64,000 nucleotides of DNA from Paraburkholderia franconis (GTDB lineage: Bacteria; Pseudomonadota; Gammaproteobacteria; Burkholderiales; Burkholderiaceae): NCBI RefSeq assembly GCF_009362735.1, contig NZ_WHNP01000018.1:92899-156898 (forward strand), read 5' to 3'. Each line of letters starts with the position of its first letter. The stretch's first letter is position 1. The notes under the pieces are model-generated. The model was not told the origin of the DNA and searched no databases. It saw only the letters and a list, made by a program, of their open reading frames with translations. A program made the position numbers and the translations under genes. Below are positions 35,350 to 43,873 of the stretch, one piece after another.

Positions 35350-35754
35350 TTAGGCGAGCAGTTGCCACGACTCGACGTCTAACACGCGCTTGAAAAACCG
35401 CTTGGCTGCCGCCTTGTCGCGGCGCTTCTGCAGCAGGACATCGACTTCGGCGCCGTGCTGGTCGACCGCTCGCCACAACAGGTAAGGTTCGCCGCGCAAC
35501 GAAACAAACACTTCATCGAGATGCCATGTGGCACTCGGCTTACGGCGAGCAGCCTTGACGCAATGGGCAAAGCCCTTGCCGAATTTGTCGCACCAGCGCC
35601 GGATCGTCTCGTAGCTGACAACGACGCCGCGCTCGAATAGCAATTCTTCAATGTCGCGCAGACTCAACTGAAACCTGAAGTACCAGCGCACCGCACAGCT
35701 GATTACCGACGGTGGGAAGCGGTACCCGTGGTAGAGAGATTTCGCATTTTTCAT
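35350..35754 (-). pseudogene. Truncated IS6-family transposase (N-terminal part)
   Basis: A 134-residue fragment of a transposase that is normally about 230 residues. The N-terminal part YHGYRFPPSVISCAVRWYFR, the HTH region SYETIRRWCDKFG and the first DDE Asp in WHLDEVFVSLRG are typical of IS6/IS26-type enzymes, followed by VDQHGAEVDVLLQKRRD with the second conserved region. The frame stops at VESWQLLA, before the final Glu, so the catalytic triad is incomplete. A possible inverted-repeat end (GGCGTTGTCACGTTGCC) lies at about 35782-35798. The C-terminal half is absent here. Confidence 0.8.
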
Positions 35755-35798
35755 CGCGCCATTTTACGCGGCCGTCTCATCGGCAACGTGACAACGCC

Positions 35799-36209
35799 TT
35801 CGGTAGTAGGTGGGATCGTGAAGTTCGGAGTATTTCACCATCGCAACGCTGTCGAGGCAACCGCAAACAGGGATTCGGAACATTATGTACCAGGTAGTAC
35901 GCACGTTAAACGACGTCGCGTCTGCGCTGTAGGGCTATAGAGTCAACGCCACCGCGTCAGTCAATCTCTTGACGGAAAGGAGCATTGGCTAGTCGGATGG
36001 ACGATGACACTCGCCACGCATGCGTTAGTGGCCTTTTTGATGCGAAGACTAATGAGCTTCACCGGATCGGATTGACGCGATAGCGAGACCTGGCGGCACA
36101 TGAGGCTCGCGCTGCCGCCGAATGCGTACGCAGTTGGCATTTCAAAACGGCCGCCTATTGAGATCTGCATTCTTGAGCAGCCGCCGTCGATAATGTTCAC
36201 AGCTCATAG
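35799..36209. other. Decayed intergenic region
   Basis: No intact gene. Short open frames on both strands match nothing I recognise. The region lies between an IS6-type fragment and an IclR-like remnant and looks like an old deletion or insertion scar. Confidence 0.4.
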
Positions 36210-36371
36210 ATGGAACAATACGGCGAAGTCAGCCGTTGGACGCCCGTAGTGAGTGGTTCACCTTGCGTCGGCGTCATCAGTCTGGCGGGTCCGCAGGTGC
36301 GGTTGACTACCGAAAAGATTCATGCGCACTCGGTGCTTCTGCGCGAAGCAGACAATGAGCTTGCCAGTTGA
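36210..36371 (+). pseudogene. C-terminal remnant of an IclR-family regulator
   Basis: A 53-codon frame whose end reads VISLAGPQVRLTTEKIHAHS followed by VLLREADNELAS. This pattern (SLSGPxxRLTxERL...LREAAxEL) closes the effector domain of many IclR regulators. Everything upstream, including the DNA-binding domain, is missing. It is convergent with the SDR gene and may be the remains of the original regulator of that operon. Confidence 0.5.
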
Positions 36372-36505
36372 GTAACATGGCGGGATTTCCGAGTCGGCCA
36401 CCGCTGGCAAAGGATGAACCAGAAGCTGACGACGCGCTGAGAATGGGGGTGGTCACGACCGGTAAGGGGCGCCGTACTTTCTTGTCAACGGCGCCTTCGA
36501 AAGGC

Positions 36506-37576
36506 TTATGATGGGATGATCCGCTCGTGCCTTAGCTTATCGAACAGAGCGAAGAACGCATCGGATGTACTTTGGTAATCAAGGAATCCTGCCTTGCGGC
36601 TTTTACTCATGTCGGTCAGCACTTCCATTGGACGCCCGAGGTCGGCATCCGTATGCCACCACGACGCGAGTCTTTCAATAGCCGGTTCCTTCAATCGATG
36701 GCGCTCGGCGATCCCTGACCATTGCTTGCCTGCTTCGTGCATGCGGTTTTCGAGCGGGCGCATTCTGCCATCGAATGGCGCCGGCTCGATGCCAAAGTAT
36801 TGCGCGACCTGCGTCCACATCCATTTCCATCGAAACACGTCGCCATTCACCACGTTGAAGTCCTCGTTGCGCGCATTAGGTGAAGCGCTTGCCCACTCGA
36901 GATGACGCGCAAGCAGACGTGCGTCGGTCATATCCGTGAGACCGTTCCATTGGGCTTCGGAGCCGGGAAACACAAATGGTTGCCCGGTTTCCTTGCACAA
37001 TGTCGCGTATACGGCGAGCGTGGTGCCCATGTTCATCGCATTGCCGAGTGCAAAACCAATGATCGTATGCGGGCGATGCACGCTCCAGTTGAAGCCATAT
37101 CGACGCGCTGCTTCGAACAGCCTGTCTTCCTGTTCATAGTAGAAGTTGTCAACGGGTTGTCGCCCCTGTTCCTCGCGAAACGGCGTGAGCGGCACGCTGC
37201 CTTGCGCGTACGCTTCGAAGGGTCCGAGGTAGTGTTTGAGCCCTGTGACAAGTGCGGCATGTTGGAGCGCGCCGGATGGCCCCAGCGCGTCCAGCACGTG
37301 ACGGACCATTGCGCCATTCACCTCGATGTTCTCGCGCTCCGTCGCCTGCCGCGACCACGCGGTGAAGAAGACATGCGTGAACTGCCGCCCGTGCAGTGCA
37401 CGGGTGACGGAGTCGGCTGAAGTCAGATCCGCCGTGACAGAATCGACTCCACTATCTGTCGCCGTGCGGCCGCGCGAGAGGCCTGTCACATTCCAGTCGC
37501 CCCGCGCGACGAGATGCTGCGCAAGGTTACCGCCGACGATGCCCGTCGCGCCGATGATGAGAGCTCGTTTTTCCAT
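36506..37576 (-). CDS. SDR-family NAD(P)-dependent reductase (PRISE-like)
   Basis: A 356-residue extended/atypical short-chain dehydrogenase. The cofactor loop is MEKRALIIGATGIVGGNLAQ. The middle region (VTGLKHYLGPFEAYA, YYEQEDRLFEAARR) and RPHTIIGFALGNAMNMGTTL resemble the progesterone-5beta-reductase/iridoid-synthase-like (PRISE) group, which reduces enone double bonds. Substrate unknown. It is the last gene of the minus-strand catabolic set, 39 bases after the maleylacetate reductase gene. Confidence 0.75.
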   Translation of the reverse strand: MEKRALIIGATGIVGGNLAQHLVARGDWNVTGLSRGRTATDSGVDSVTADLTSADSVTRALHGRQFTHVFFTAWSRQATERENIEVNGAMVRHVLDALGPSGALQHAALVTGLKHYLGPFEAYAQGSVPLTPFREEQGRQPVDNFYYEQEDRLFEAARRYGFNWSVHRPHTIIGFALGNAMNMGTTLAVYATLCKETGQPFVFPGSEAQWNGLTDMTDARLLARHLEWASASPNARNEDFNVVNGDVFRWKWMWTQVAQYFGIEPAPFDGRMRPLENRMHEAGKQWSGIAERHRLKEPAIERLASWWHTDADLGRPMEVLTDMSKSRKAGFLDYQSTSDAFFALFDKLRHERIIPS

Positions 37577-37615
37577 AAAGAGTAAGCGTGGTTAAGTTTG
37601 CGATAAAGCGAGCGC

Positions 37616-38695
37616 CTATACACCGTCGAACGTTCCGCTGTCGGGGCGTATGCCTTCGAAAGCGCAGGTCAGCAAGCGATGTACCGCTTCATATGAGAGT
37701 GGACGCGGGTTGAAGTAGGGCGCCTGCATTGCCGCCGATGCGGCTGCATGGATATCGACTGCGCTAAAACCCAGCGCCTTGAGAGAGGCGGGCGTATGCA
37801 GCGCGCGGCCGAGATCATGAAGCGCGCCAGCAGGCTCCGGCGTATCGAGCGCCTTGCACAGCCGCTCGTGCGCCACCGGGGCGGACGACAGGTTGAACGC
37901 CATCGAGTAAGGCAGGATCACCGCATGCGTTTCAGCGTGCGGCAGGTTAAACATGCCGCCAAGGGTATGGCACAGCTTGTGATGCAACGCCATACCGACG
38001 CTGCCCAGCACGGTTCCGCACAGCCATGCACCGTATTGAGCACCTTCGCGTGCGGCAATGTCGTCCGGTCGTTCGACAATGCGAGGCAACGCGCGTGCGA
38101 GGCTGCGTATGCCTTCCTCCGCGAAGAGCGACATCACGGGATTGGCGTCCTGTGCATAGAGTCCCTCGGCTGCATGCGCAATCGCGTTGAGGCCACTGGT
38201 GGCCGACAGCGCCACGGGCAACGTCAGCGTGAGGCACGGATCGTAGATCACAGTGCGGGGCAGCACGCGATAGCTCTTGCCTGTCTTTTTCTCGCTGCCG
38301 GACGTAAGGCCGTAGATGGGCGTGACTTCCGAGCCGGCATAGGTCGTCGGGATGGCCAGTATCGGCAATGAGGTTTCGAGTGCGATAGCCTTCGCGAGTC
38401 CGAGCGTCGAACCGCCGCCCGCCGCGATCAGTCCGTCTGCGCCCGCTGCGAGCGCCGCCGCGACGCCTTCCTGTGCCGTTTCGACGGGTACGTGCATGAC
38501 GGCCCGGTCGAACACATCCACGCAGCGCTCGCCCGCGAGTTTCCTGACGCGGTCGGCGAGGAAGCGCTGTTCGGGCGTGCACAGCGCGAGCGCCCGGCGG
38601 ATGCACAGCTCATCGAGCTCGTCCGCGAGATGGTCGATCGCACCTGTGCCGAACACGATACGACCCGGCCGGCTGGTGTAGGTAAAGGCAATCAT
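37616..38695 (-). CDS. Maleylacetate reductase
   Basis: A 359-residue iron-containing alcohol-dehydrogenase-family enzyme. It reduces maleylacetate to 3-oxoadipate with NAD(P)H, the step after hydroxyquinol (or chlorocatechol) ring cleavage. Seen are GGGSTLGLAKAIAL, AIPTTYAGSEVTPIYGLT and the active-site histidine region HHKLCHTLGGMFNLPHAETH. The ATG at 38695 overlaps the dioxygenase stop by 4 bases as ATGA, tying the two enzymes together. Length fits the family (about 350). Confidence 0.9.
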   Translation of the reverse strand: MIAFTYTSRPGRIVFGTGAIDHLADELDELCIRRALALCTPEQRFLADRVRKLAGERCVDVFDRAVMHVPVETAQEGVAAALAAGADGLIAAGGGSTLGLAKAIALETSLPILAIPTTYAGSEVTPIYGLTSGSEKKTGKSYRVLPRTVIYDPCLTLTLPVALSATSGLNAIAHAAEGLYAQDANPVMSLFAEEGIRSLARALPRIVERPDDIAAREGAQYGAWLCGTVLGSVGMALHHKLCHTLGGMFNLPHAETHAVILPYSMAFNLSSAPVAHERLCKALDTPEPAGALHDLGRALHTPASLKALGFSAVDIHAAASAAMQAPYFNPRPLSYEAVHRLLTCAFEGIRPDSGTFDGV

Positions 38696-39555
38696 GAGGA
38701 TCGGCTCAGAACAAAGTCGAATGCGAGCGTGCTGAACGGCGTTGCCATCACCGTGCCGTCGGGCGCCGTGCCGCATTCATGGCGGACCCACGGTGCGACG
38801 AGCGACGAGCGTACGCCGAATACGGCATCCGAGTCGAGGTACTGGTCGCCTTCGCGAAACACGTGTGTGACGAGCCGTTCGTAGCCGGGCGCCGTAATCA
38901 TGAAATGCAGGTGCGCTGGACGCCAGGGATGACGCCCCAGCGCTTCGAGCATGCGTCCCACGGGACCATCGTGTGGAATCGGGTAGGGCTCCGCCACGAT
39001 CGAGCGAAAGTGATAGCGCCCATCGGGCAGGCTATGCAGCACGCCTCTTGCCCGATGCGTGTCAGCATGGCCGTACTGGACGTCGTAGAAACCGTCGGCG
39101 TCCGCCTGCCAGACTTCGATGCGTGCGCTGCTCACCGACTCGCCGTCCGGACCGCGCACCACGCCCGACACGAAGCAGGGTTCGCCGCACGCGCCGTTGG
39201 CCACATCGTCACCGTTACGGTAGTCCGGCGCGTCCCCGACGAAGAACGGGCCGAAGACTGTCGCTTCCGTGCAGCCATCGGGCTTGCGATGGGCCATCGC
39301 CGTCACGAGCATCGAAAGACCAAGCGTATCCGACAGCAGGATGAATTCCTGGCGTCGCTCGTCAGTGATATGGCCGACATCGGTGAGAAAGCGAATGCCG
39401 GCTTCCCATTCGCGCTCGGTCAGGCCGACCTCGCGAGCGAAGGCGTGCAGATGCCGCACGAGACTGGTGACGATCGCCTTGAGCCGCTCGTCGGGTGCAT
39501 GTTCGTGGCGCGCGAGGACGGCATCCGTGATGGAGTTCTCGTCGAGATTTCGCAT
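38692..39555 (-). CDS. Intradiol dioxygenase, probable hydroxyquinol 1,2-dioxygenase
   Basis: A 287-residue non-haem Fe(III) dioxygenase. The N-terminal helical dimer domain (about 1-95) is followed by the catalytic core starting ATVFGPFFVGDAP. Iron ligands are expected at the Tyr of DADGFYDVQY, the Tyr of VAEPYPIPHDGPVG and the two His of RPAHLHFM. The family cleaves catechol or hydroxyquinol between the hydroxyls. Coupling to maleylacetate reductase points to hydroxyquinol, whose cleavage gives maleylacetate directly. Confidence 0.88.
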   Translation of the reverse strand: MRNLDENSITDAVLARHEHAPDERLKAIVTSLVRHLHAFAREVGLTEREWEAGIRFLTDVGHITDERRQEFILLSDTLGLSMLVTAMAHRKPDGCTEATVFGPFFVGDAPDYRNGDDVANGACGEPCFVSGVVRGPDGESVSSARIEVWQADADGFYDVQYGHADTHRARGVLHSLPDGRYHFRSIVAEPYPIPHDGPVGRMLEALGRHPWRPAHLHFMITAPGYERLVTHVFREGDQYLDSDAVFGVRSSLVAPWVRHECGTAPDGTVMATPFSTLAFDFVLSRSS

Positions 39556-39576
39556 GAATCGAATCCGTTGGTCTGA

Positions 39577-39861
39577 CTAGCGGTTGTCGACGCGCTTGAG
39601 GAACGGCCGGATATCCACCGAGCGCCAGATCCCCGCCTTGTTGAAAGGATCGTTACTGTTGAAGCGCATCACCTCGCCGATTTCGTCGGCTTCGAAAAGG
39701 AAGAAACTGCCGATCATTGTTTCCTGATCGCCTGCCAGCAGCGGGCCCGACATGACCATCCTGACGGGCGAAGTGGCGAGATAGGTTTTGTGCTGTTCGT
39801 AATGGGCAAGACGGCGCTCGACCATGTTGTCGTGATCGAGGCAGTAGACGGTGTAGTGCAT
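39577..39861 (-). CDS. YciI-family protein
   Basis: A 94-residue ferredoxin-like-fold protein. The usual YciI features are seen: MHYTVYCLDHDN at the start, a middle GPLLAGD strand and the FLFEADEIGEVMRF block. Relatives act in aromatic degradation as small dehalogenating or isomerising enzymes. The conserved His-Asp pair of YciI (here HYEQHKTYL region) is partly present. It sits between the dioxygenase and a dehydrogenase gene, suggesting a helper step in the same pathway. Its reaction is unknown. Confidence 0.8.
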   Translation of the reverse strand: MHYTVYCLDHDNMVERRLAHYEQHKTYLATSPVRMVMSGPLLAGDQETMIGSFFLFEADEIGEVMRFNSNDPFNKAGIWRSVDIRPFLKRVDNR

Positions 39862-39889
39862 TGCGACTCCGGAATGAAATGTGAGCGGT

Positions 39890-40798
39890 TCAGTGGTCGA
39901 GGCCGGCTTGTGCTTCGACAGCACGCACGATGGAGAAGAAATCCAGCTCTGCGCCGTCGCCCTGTGCGTAGCGCGCGAACTGCTCTCGCACGAGCGCTGC
40001 GGCTGTCATGGGAACGCCGGCACTTATGCCCGCATCGACCACGAGCGACATGTCCTTGAGCATTTGCCGCGACGAGAAGGCCGGCGAGAAGTCCCTTTTT
40101 TTCAATGGATCGAGTTTGTATTTGACGAGCGGCGATGCCGCGACACTATCGCCGATTACATCCAGCATGTCGCACCAGTCGAGTCCACCCTTCGTGCCGA
40201 GTGTGAGCGCCTCGGCAAGCAGCACAGCTGTCGAGCCGACGAGATGATTGATGGCGAGCTTCAGATATCGCGCCTGCTGATCCTCGCCGACGTAGTACTG
40301 TCGCGCCGAAACGGCCTGAAAGGCTGGGACAACCTGTGCGTATGAGTCTCGCGGACCCGATGCGAAAACGGTCAGCTGGCCCTTTTCGGCAAGGACGGTA
40401 CTGCCCGAGACGGGCGCGCAGACATAGCCGACACCTCGTTTGAGCGCGGCATTCCGCACGTCGCCGGATGCTGCGGGCGACACCGTACTCATGTCAACGT
40501 AGGTGGCCCCGTCGTTCGCGCTGTCGATCAAGCCCTCGCCACCGAGTGCGATCGTTCGCAGCACAGCGTCGTCGGGGATGATCGAAAAGATGACGTGCGC
40601 CGAACGTGCGACGCTGCGGACGTCTTCAGCACGGTGCGCACCGAGTCGCACGGCCTCGTCTATGCGTGCAGCGTCGACGTCGTACACGGTCACATCGAAC
40701 CCTGCATTGAGCAGATTGCGCACGATGGGCGTACCCATCTTGCCGAGTCCGATCCAGCCTATCCGTTGAGTGTTATGTTTTTCTTGCGTGTGCGGCAT
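39890..40798 (-). CDS. NAD(P)-dependent beta-hydroxyacid dehydrogenase
   Basis: A 302-residue member of the 3-hydroxyisobutyrate dehydrogenase family. The nucleotide loop is IGWIGLGKMGTPIVRNLL, the substrate block is VCAPVSGSTVLAEKGQL and the catalytic Lys lies in YLKLAINHLVGS. Such enzymes oxidise beta-hydroxyacids or reduce small semialdehydes. The particular substrate is not evident. It is 5 bases after the zinc dehydrogenase gene in the same operon. Confidence 0.85.
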   Translation of the reverse strand: MPHTQEKHNTQRIGWIGLGKMGTPIVRNLLNAGFDVTVYDVDAARIDEAVRLGAHRAEDVRSVARSAHVIFSIIPDDAVLRTIALGGEGLIDSANDGATYVDMSTVSPAASGDVRNAALKRGVGYVCAPVSGSTVLAEKGQLTVFASGPRDSYAQVVPAFQAVSARQYYVGEDQQARYLKLAINHLVGSTAVLLAEALTLGTKGGLDWCDMLDVIGDSVAASPLVKYKLDPLKKRDFSPAFSSRQMLKDMSLVVDAGISAGVPMTAAALVREQFARYAQGDGAELDFFSIVRAVEAQAGLDH

Positions 40799-40802
40799 GT
40801 CG

Positions 40803-41873
40803 TCACCGTGTCTGGGGATTGATGAGGATCTTCATCTTGTCGCTGCCTTTGTCACTCAGCACGTCGAAGCCTTTTTCGACAACATCGTCGGCATCGATCA
40901 GATCGTGAATCAGCTTCTCCACCGGGAATTTTCCGTTCGCGATCATGCCGATGATGCGCGGCCAGATGGTGACGGGGTAACACCACGTCCCCTCGATGCG
41001 GATATCCTTCAACGACCATTTCATCGGATCGACACTCGCCGTGCCGACATGCAGCCCCGCTTGCACCACAGCACCTGCCGAGCGCACGGCATCGACGCAG
41101 GCGTTCAGCGCGTGCTGGTTTCCAGCGCATTCGATCGCGACATCCACGCCCACGCCCTCAGTGAGGTCGCGAATTTTTTGCGGCAACTCGCCGTCGGATG
41201 GATCGAAGATTTCCATCGTCACGCCGAAACCGGCCATCTTCGCTGCGCGCGCCGCATTCGGCTCGCTGACGAAAATCTTCGTGGCGCCCGCTGCATGGCA
41301 GGCGAGCGCCGCAAGCACGCCGATCGGTCCCGCGCCCGTGATCAGCACAGTCGAGCCGACCGTGACGCCGCCCCGGTCGACCGCATACAGCGCGACGGCG
41401 GCAGGTTCGATCAGCGCGCCTTGCTTGTCGCTGACGCTGTCGGGAAGACGGTTCGCGTGATAGTCGTTGAGCACGGTATATTCGGCCATGCCGCCGCCGT
41501 CCCAACTAAGGCCGACGCAGCCCATCTTCGTGCACAGGTGCCGCATGCCGCGTGCGCAGTAGTAGCACTGGCCGCACGACGCGAGCGGCATCACCGAGAT
41601 GCGGTCGCCGCGTTGCACGTTCTTCACTTCCTTTCCGACCTCGACGACTTCCGCGCTGAACTCGTGGCCCAATACCTGAGGCGCTTTTGCGCCCGTCAAT
41701 GCATGCGGTTCAGTCGGAACGACAATGGGACCCGCCTGATATTCATGCAGGTCGGTACCGCAGATGCCACACCACAGCGGCTTGACGATCATCTGGTTCG
41801 CGCCCATGCCCGTCGGGTCCGGTACGTTTTCGACCCGGATGTCGTGTGCACAGTGAAAACGCACAGCTCTCAT
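40803..41873 (-). CDS. Zinc-dependent alcohol/polyol dehydrogenase
   Basis: A 356-residue medium-chain dehydrogenase. Catalytic zinc ligands are in GICGTDLHEY and GHEFSAEV, structural zinc cysteines in CGQCYYCARGMRHLC, and the NAD loop in ITGAGPIGVLAALAC. It is close to the butanediol/sorbitol/threonine dehydrogenase group. The ATG at 41873 was chosen over an upstream in-frame codon for fit to the family. Coupled with a ribose-type importer, it probably oxidises a hydroxyl of the imported compound. Confidence 0.88.
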   Translation of the reverse strand: MRAVRFHCAHDIRVENVPDPTGMGANQMIVKPLWCGICGTDLHEYQAGPIVVPTEPHALTGAKAPQVLGHEFSAEVVEVGKEVKNVQRGDRISVMPLASCGQCYYCARGMRHLCTKMGCVGLSWDGGGMAEYTVLNDYHANRLPDSVSDKQGALIEPAAVALYAVDRGGVTVGSTVLITGAGPIGVLAALACHAAGATKIFVSEPNAARAAKMAGFGVTMEIFDPSDGELPQKIRDLTEGVGVDVAIECAGNQHALNACVDAVRSAGAVVQAGLHVGTASVDPMKWSLKDIRIEGTWCYPVTIWPRIIGMIANGKFPVEKLIHDLIDADDVVEKGFDVLSDKGSDKMKILINPQTR

Positions 41874-41930
41874 GTCTGACTCCTTGGTTAGTCGGGCCGT
41901 TTCGAATGGCCTCATGTGAATGTCGAAGGT

Positions 41931-42902
41931 TCAGCGCTGCCGGCGGCTCACATAGCAGGCCGATGCGCCGATGATGATGGCGCCCTTGACGATGATCTGC
42001 GCCTGCACGGGCATGCCAATCAGCAGCACGATGTTGAAGACGATGACAAGAATCGCAGCCCCTGCAAGGCCGCCCGGCAGCGAGCCACGACCGCCGGAGA
42101 GCGCGAGGCCGCCCATCACCGCAGCGACGATCGAATCGAGTTCGAAGCCGCGGCCGACCCAGTTGTCGACGATGCCGACATAGCCCGACAACGTCAGTCC
42201 TGCGAGTCCCGCCAGCAGCGCGCTGATCACATAGCAGGCGATGCGCACGGTGTCGGGACTGACACCCACCAGTCGCGCTGCGACGGCGTTGCCGCCCACC
42301 ATGTACACGCGTCGTCCGAACGTGGACAGGTGCAGCAGCGTCCCGCACACGATCGCGCACGCGCCCAGCATCAGCACATTGACGGGCACACCCGCTATCG
42401 AACGTGTTCCCATCAGGTGAAATAGTGGAGGCACGTTGCCCGACGGTGCGCCCTGCGTGTAGGCGAAGCGCAGGCCGTCGAGCACGACGGCGGAGGCGAA
42501 GGTCGCGAGAAACGGCGACACCTGGCGCTTCGTGACGAGCAGGCCGTTGAGAAGCCCGGCGCCGATGCATAGCAGGAACGTGACGCCGAAGATGGCGGGA
42601 GCCGAATGGTTCGTGTCGTCGAACGCGGTGGCGATCACGGCCGCCGTTGCCATCACGGATGCAACCGACAGATCGAGCCCACCCACGAGGATCACGAAAA
42701 CCTGACCGATGACGACAATGCCGAGCGGCGCGAACTGCACCAGCATGTTGAGCACGTTGCCGGGCCGCAGGAAAGTGGGCGACCATGCGCCGGAAAGCGC
42801 GACGAGTGCGACGAGAAACAGGTAGATGCCGTAGCGGCGCGCGAAGTCGAGTGAAAGCGCGCGGGCCTGGGTGGCGTCGCGGCGCGGGGCGACCGAATTC
42901 AT
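41931..42902 (-). CDS. Ribose-type ABC transporter permease (first)
   Basis: A 323-residue RbsC-family permease with about eight to ten hydrophobic helices. The block VIGQVFVILVGGLDLSVASV is the usual family signature, followed by the ATPase-contact region AARLVGVSPDTVRIACYVIS and GGRGSLPGGLAGA. It overlaps the second permease gene by 4 bases. Two separate permeases with a double-domain ATPase form the carbohydrate-uptake class 2 importer. Confidence 0.87.
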   Translation of the reverse strand: MNSVAPRRDATQARALSLDFARRYGIYLFLVALVALSGAWSPTFLRPGNVLNMLVQFAPLGIVVIGQVFVILVGGLDLSVASVMATAAVIATAFDDTNHSAPAIFGVTFLLCIGAGLLNGLLVTKRQVSPFLATFASAVVLDGLRFAYTQGAPSGNVPPLFHLMGTRSIAGVPVNVLMLGACAIVCGTLLHLSTFGRRVYMVGGNAVAARLVGVSPDTVRIACYVISALLAGLAGLTLSGYVGIVDNWVGRGFELDSIVAAVMGGLALSGGRGSLPGGLAGAAILVIVFNIVLLIGMPVQAQIIVKGAIIIGASACYVSRRQR

Positions 42903-43873
42903 GCGAGCCTCCGTTTCTGCTGGACGTTGACGCAGACGGCCGCGATGATCGCGATGCCCTGCACGATGAGCTGATACTGCGACGGCACGCCCGCGAAGTT
43001 GATCAGGTTGTTGAGCATGCTGAGCAGATACACGCCGAGCAGCGTGCCGATCACGCCGCCGCGTCCTCCGCTCAGAATCGTGCCGCCGACGACAACGGGC
43101 GTGATCGATGCGAGCGTGTAGTTGACCCCGAGATACGGTTGCCCCGAGCCAAACTGCGAAGCGAGGTAGATGCCTGTCAGACCCGCGCAGAGCGAGGAGA
43201 ACGTGTAGACGAACAGAATGACCCGTTTGTGCGGGATGCCTGACAGCGTTGAGGCGTTGTCGTCGTCACCCACGAGATAGACGTATCGGCCAAGCCGCGT
43301 ATTGCGCATGAAGTAGGACACGCAGAGATACAGCAGCAGCACGATGGTCGCCGTGACGGGCACATTCGCGTAGCGGCCGTAGGCCAGCGCGTCGAATCCA
43401 TCAGGCACGCTGCCGGCCGGTCCGTTTGCGTAATACAGGATGCCGCCTTGCAGCACGGCGCCCATGCCGAGCGTGACGATCAACGGATGCACGCGCAGCC
43501 AGAGCACGAGCAGACCGTTCGCGAGTCCCACCAGCACGGACAGCCCAAGCGCGAGCGCGATCGCCATGCCCCACTCGCCCTGCGTCGCGTCCGAGAGTCC
43601 GGAGGTCAGCGTCGCTGTCACGCTGATGAGCGAGCCGACGGACAGATCGATGCCGCCCGTGAGTATGGCGAGTGTCTGCCCGAGTGCGACGAGCGCGAGG
43701 CCTGTCGCCTGCTGATGAACGTTCAACAGGTTCGAGAGCGTCGAAAATCGATCACTGACGCTCGCCCCTGCGACAAAAAGCACGACGATCAGTCCAGCGA
43801 CGATGTAGCCGACTCCATGCGGTGCGACGTGACGTCTGATGAACCGGGCTCGTCCTTCAGTGTGCGAATGCAT
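42899..43873 (-). CDS. Ribose-type ABC transporter permease (second)
   Basis: A 324-residue RbsC-family permease, paralogous to the preceding one. It has ALGQTLAILTGGIDLSVGSL and the late GGRGGVIGTLLGVYLLSML block. Its start overlaps the end of the ATPase gene by 17 bases. It should pair with the other permease to form a heterodimeric channel for a sugar-like or cyclitol-like molecule. Confidence 0.87.
   Translation of the reverse strand: MHSHTEGRARFIRRHVAPHGVGYIVAGLIVVLFVAGASVSDRFSTLSNLLNVHQQATGLALVALGQTLAILTGGIDLSVGSLISVTATLTSGLSDATQGEWGMAIALALGLSVLVGLANGLLVLWLRVHPLIVTLGMGAVLQGGILYYANGPAGSVPDGFDALAYGRYANVPVTATIVLLLYLCVSYFMRNTRLGRYVYLVGDDDNASTLSGIPHKRVILFVYTFSSLCAGLTGIYLASQFGSGQPYLGVNYTLASITPVVVGGTILSGGRGGVIGTLLGVYLLSMLNNLINFAGVPSQYQLIVQGIAIIAAVCVNVQQKRRLA

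Noticed and set aside
36468..36495. GGCGCCGT/ACGGCGCC hairpin after the SDR gene as a terminator
   Set aside because: The stem is good but there is no T-run on the minus-strand side and the loop is 12 bases.
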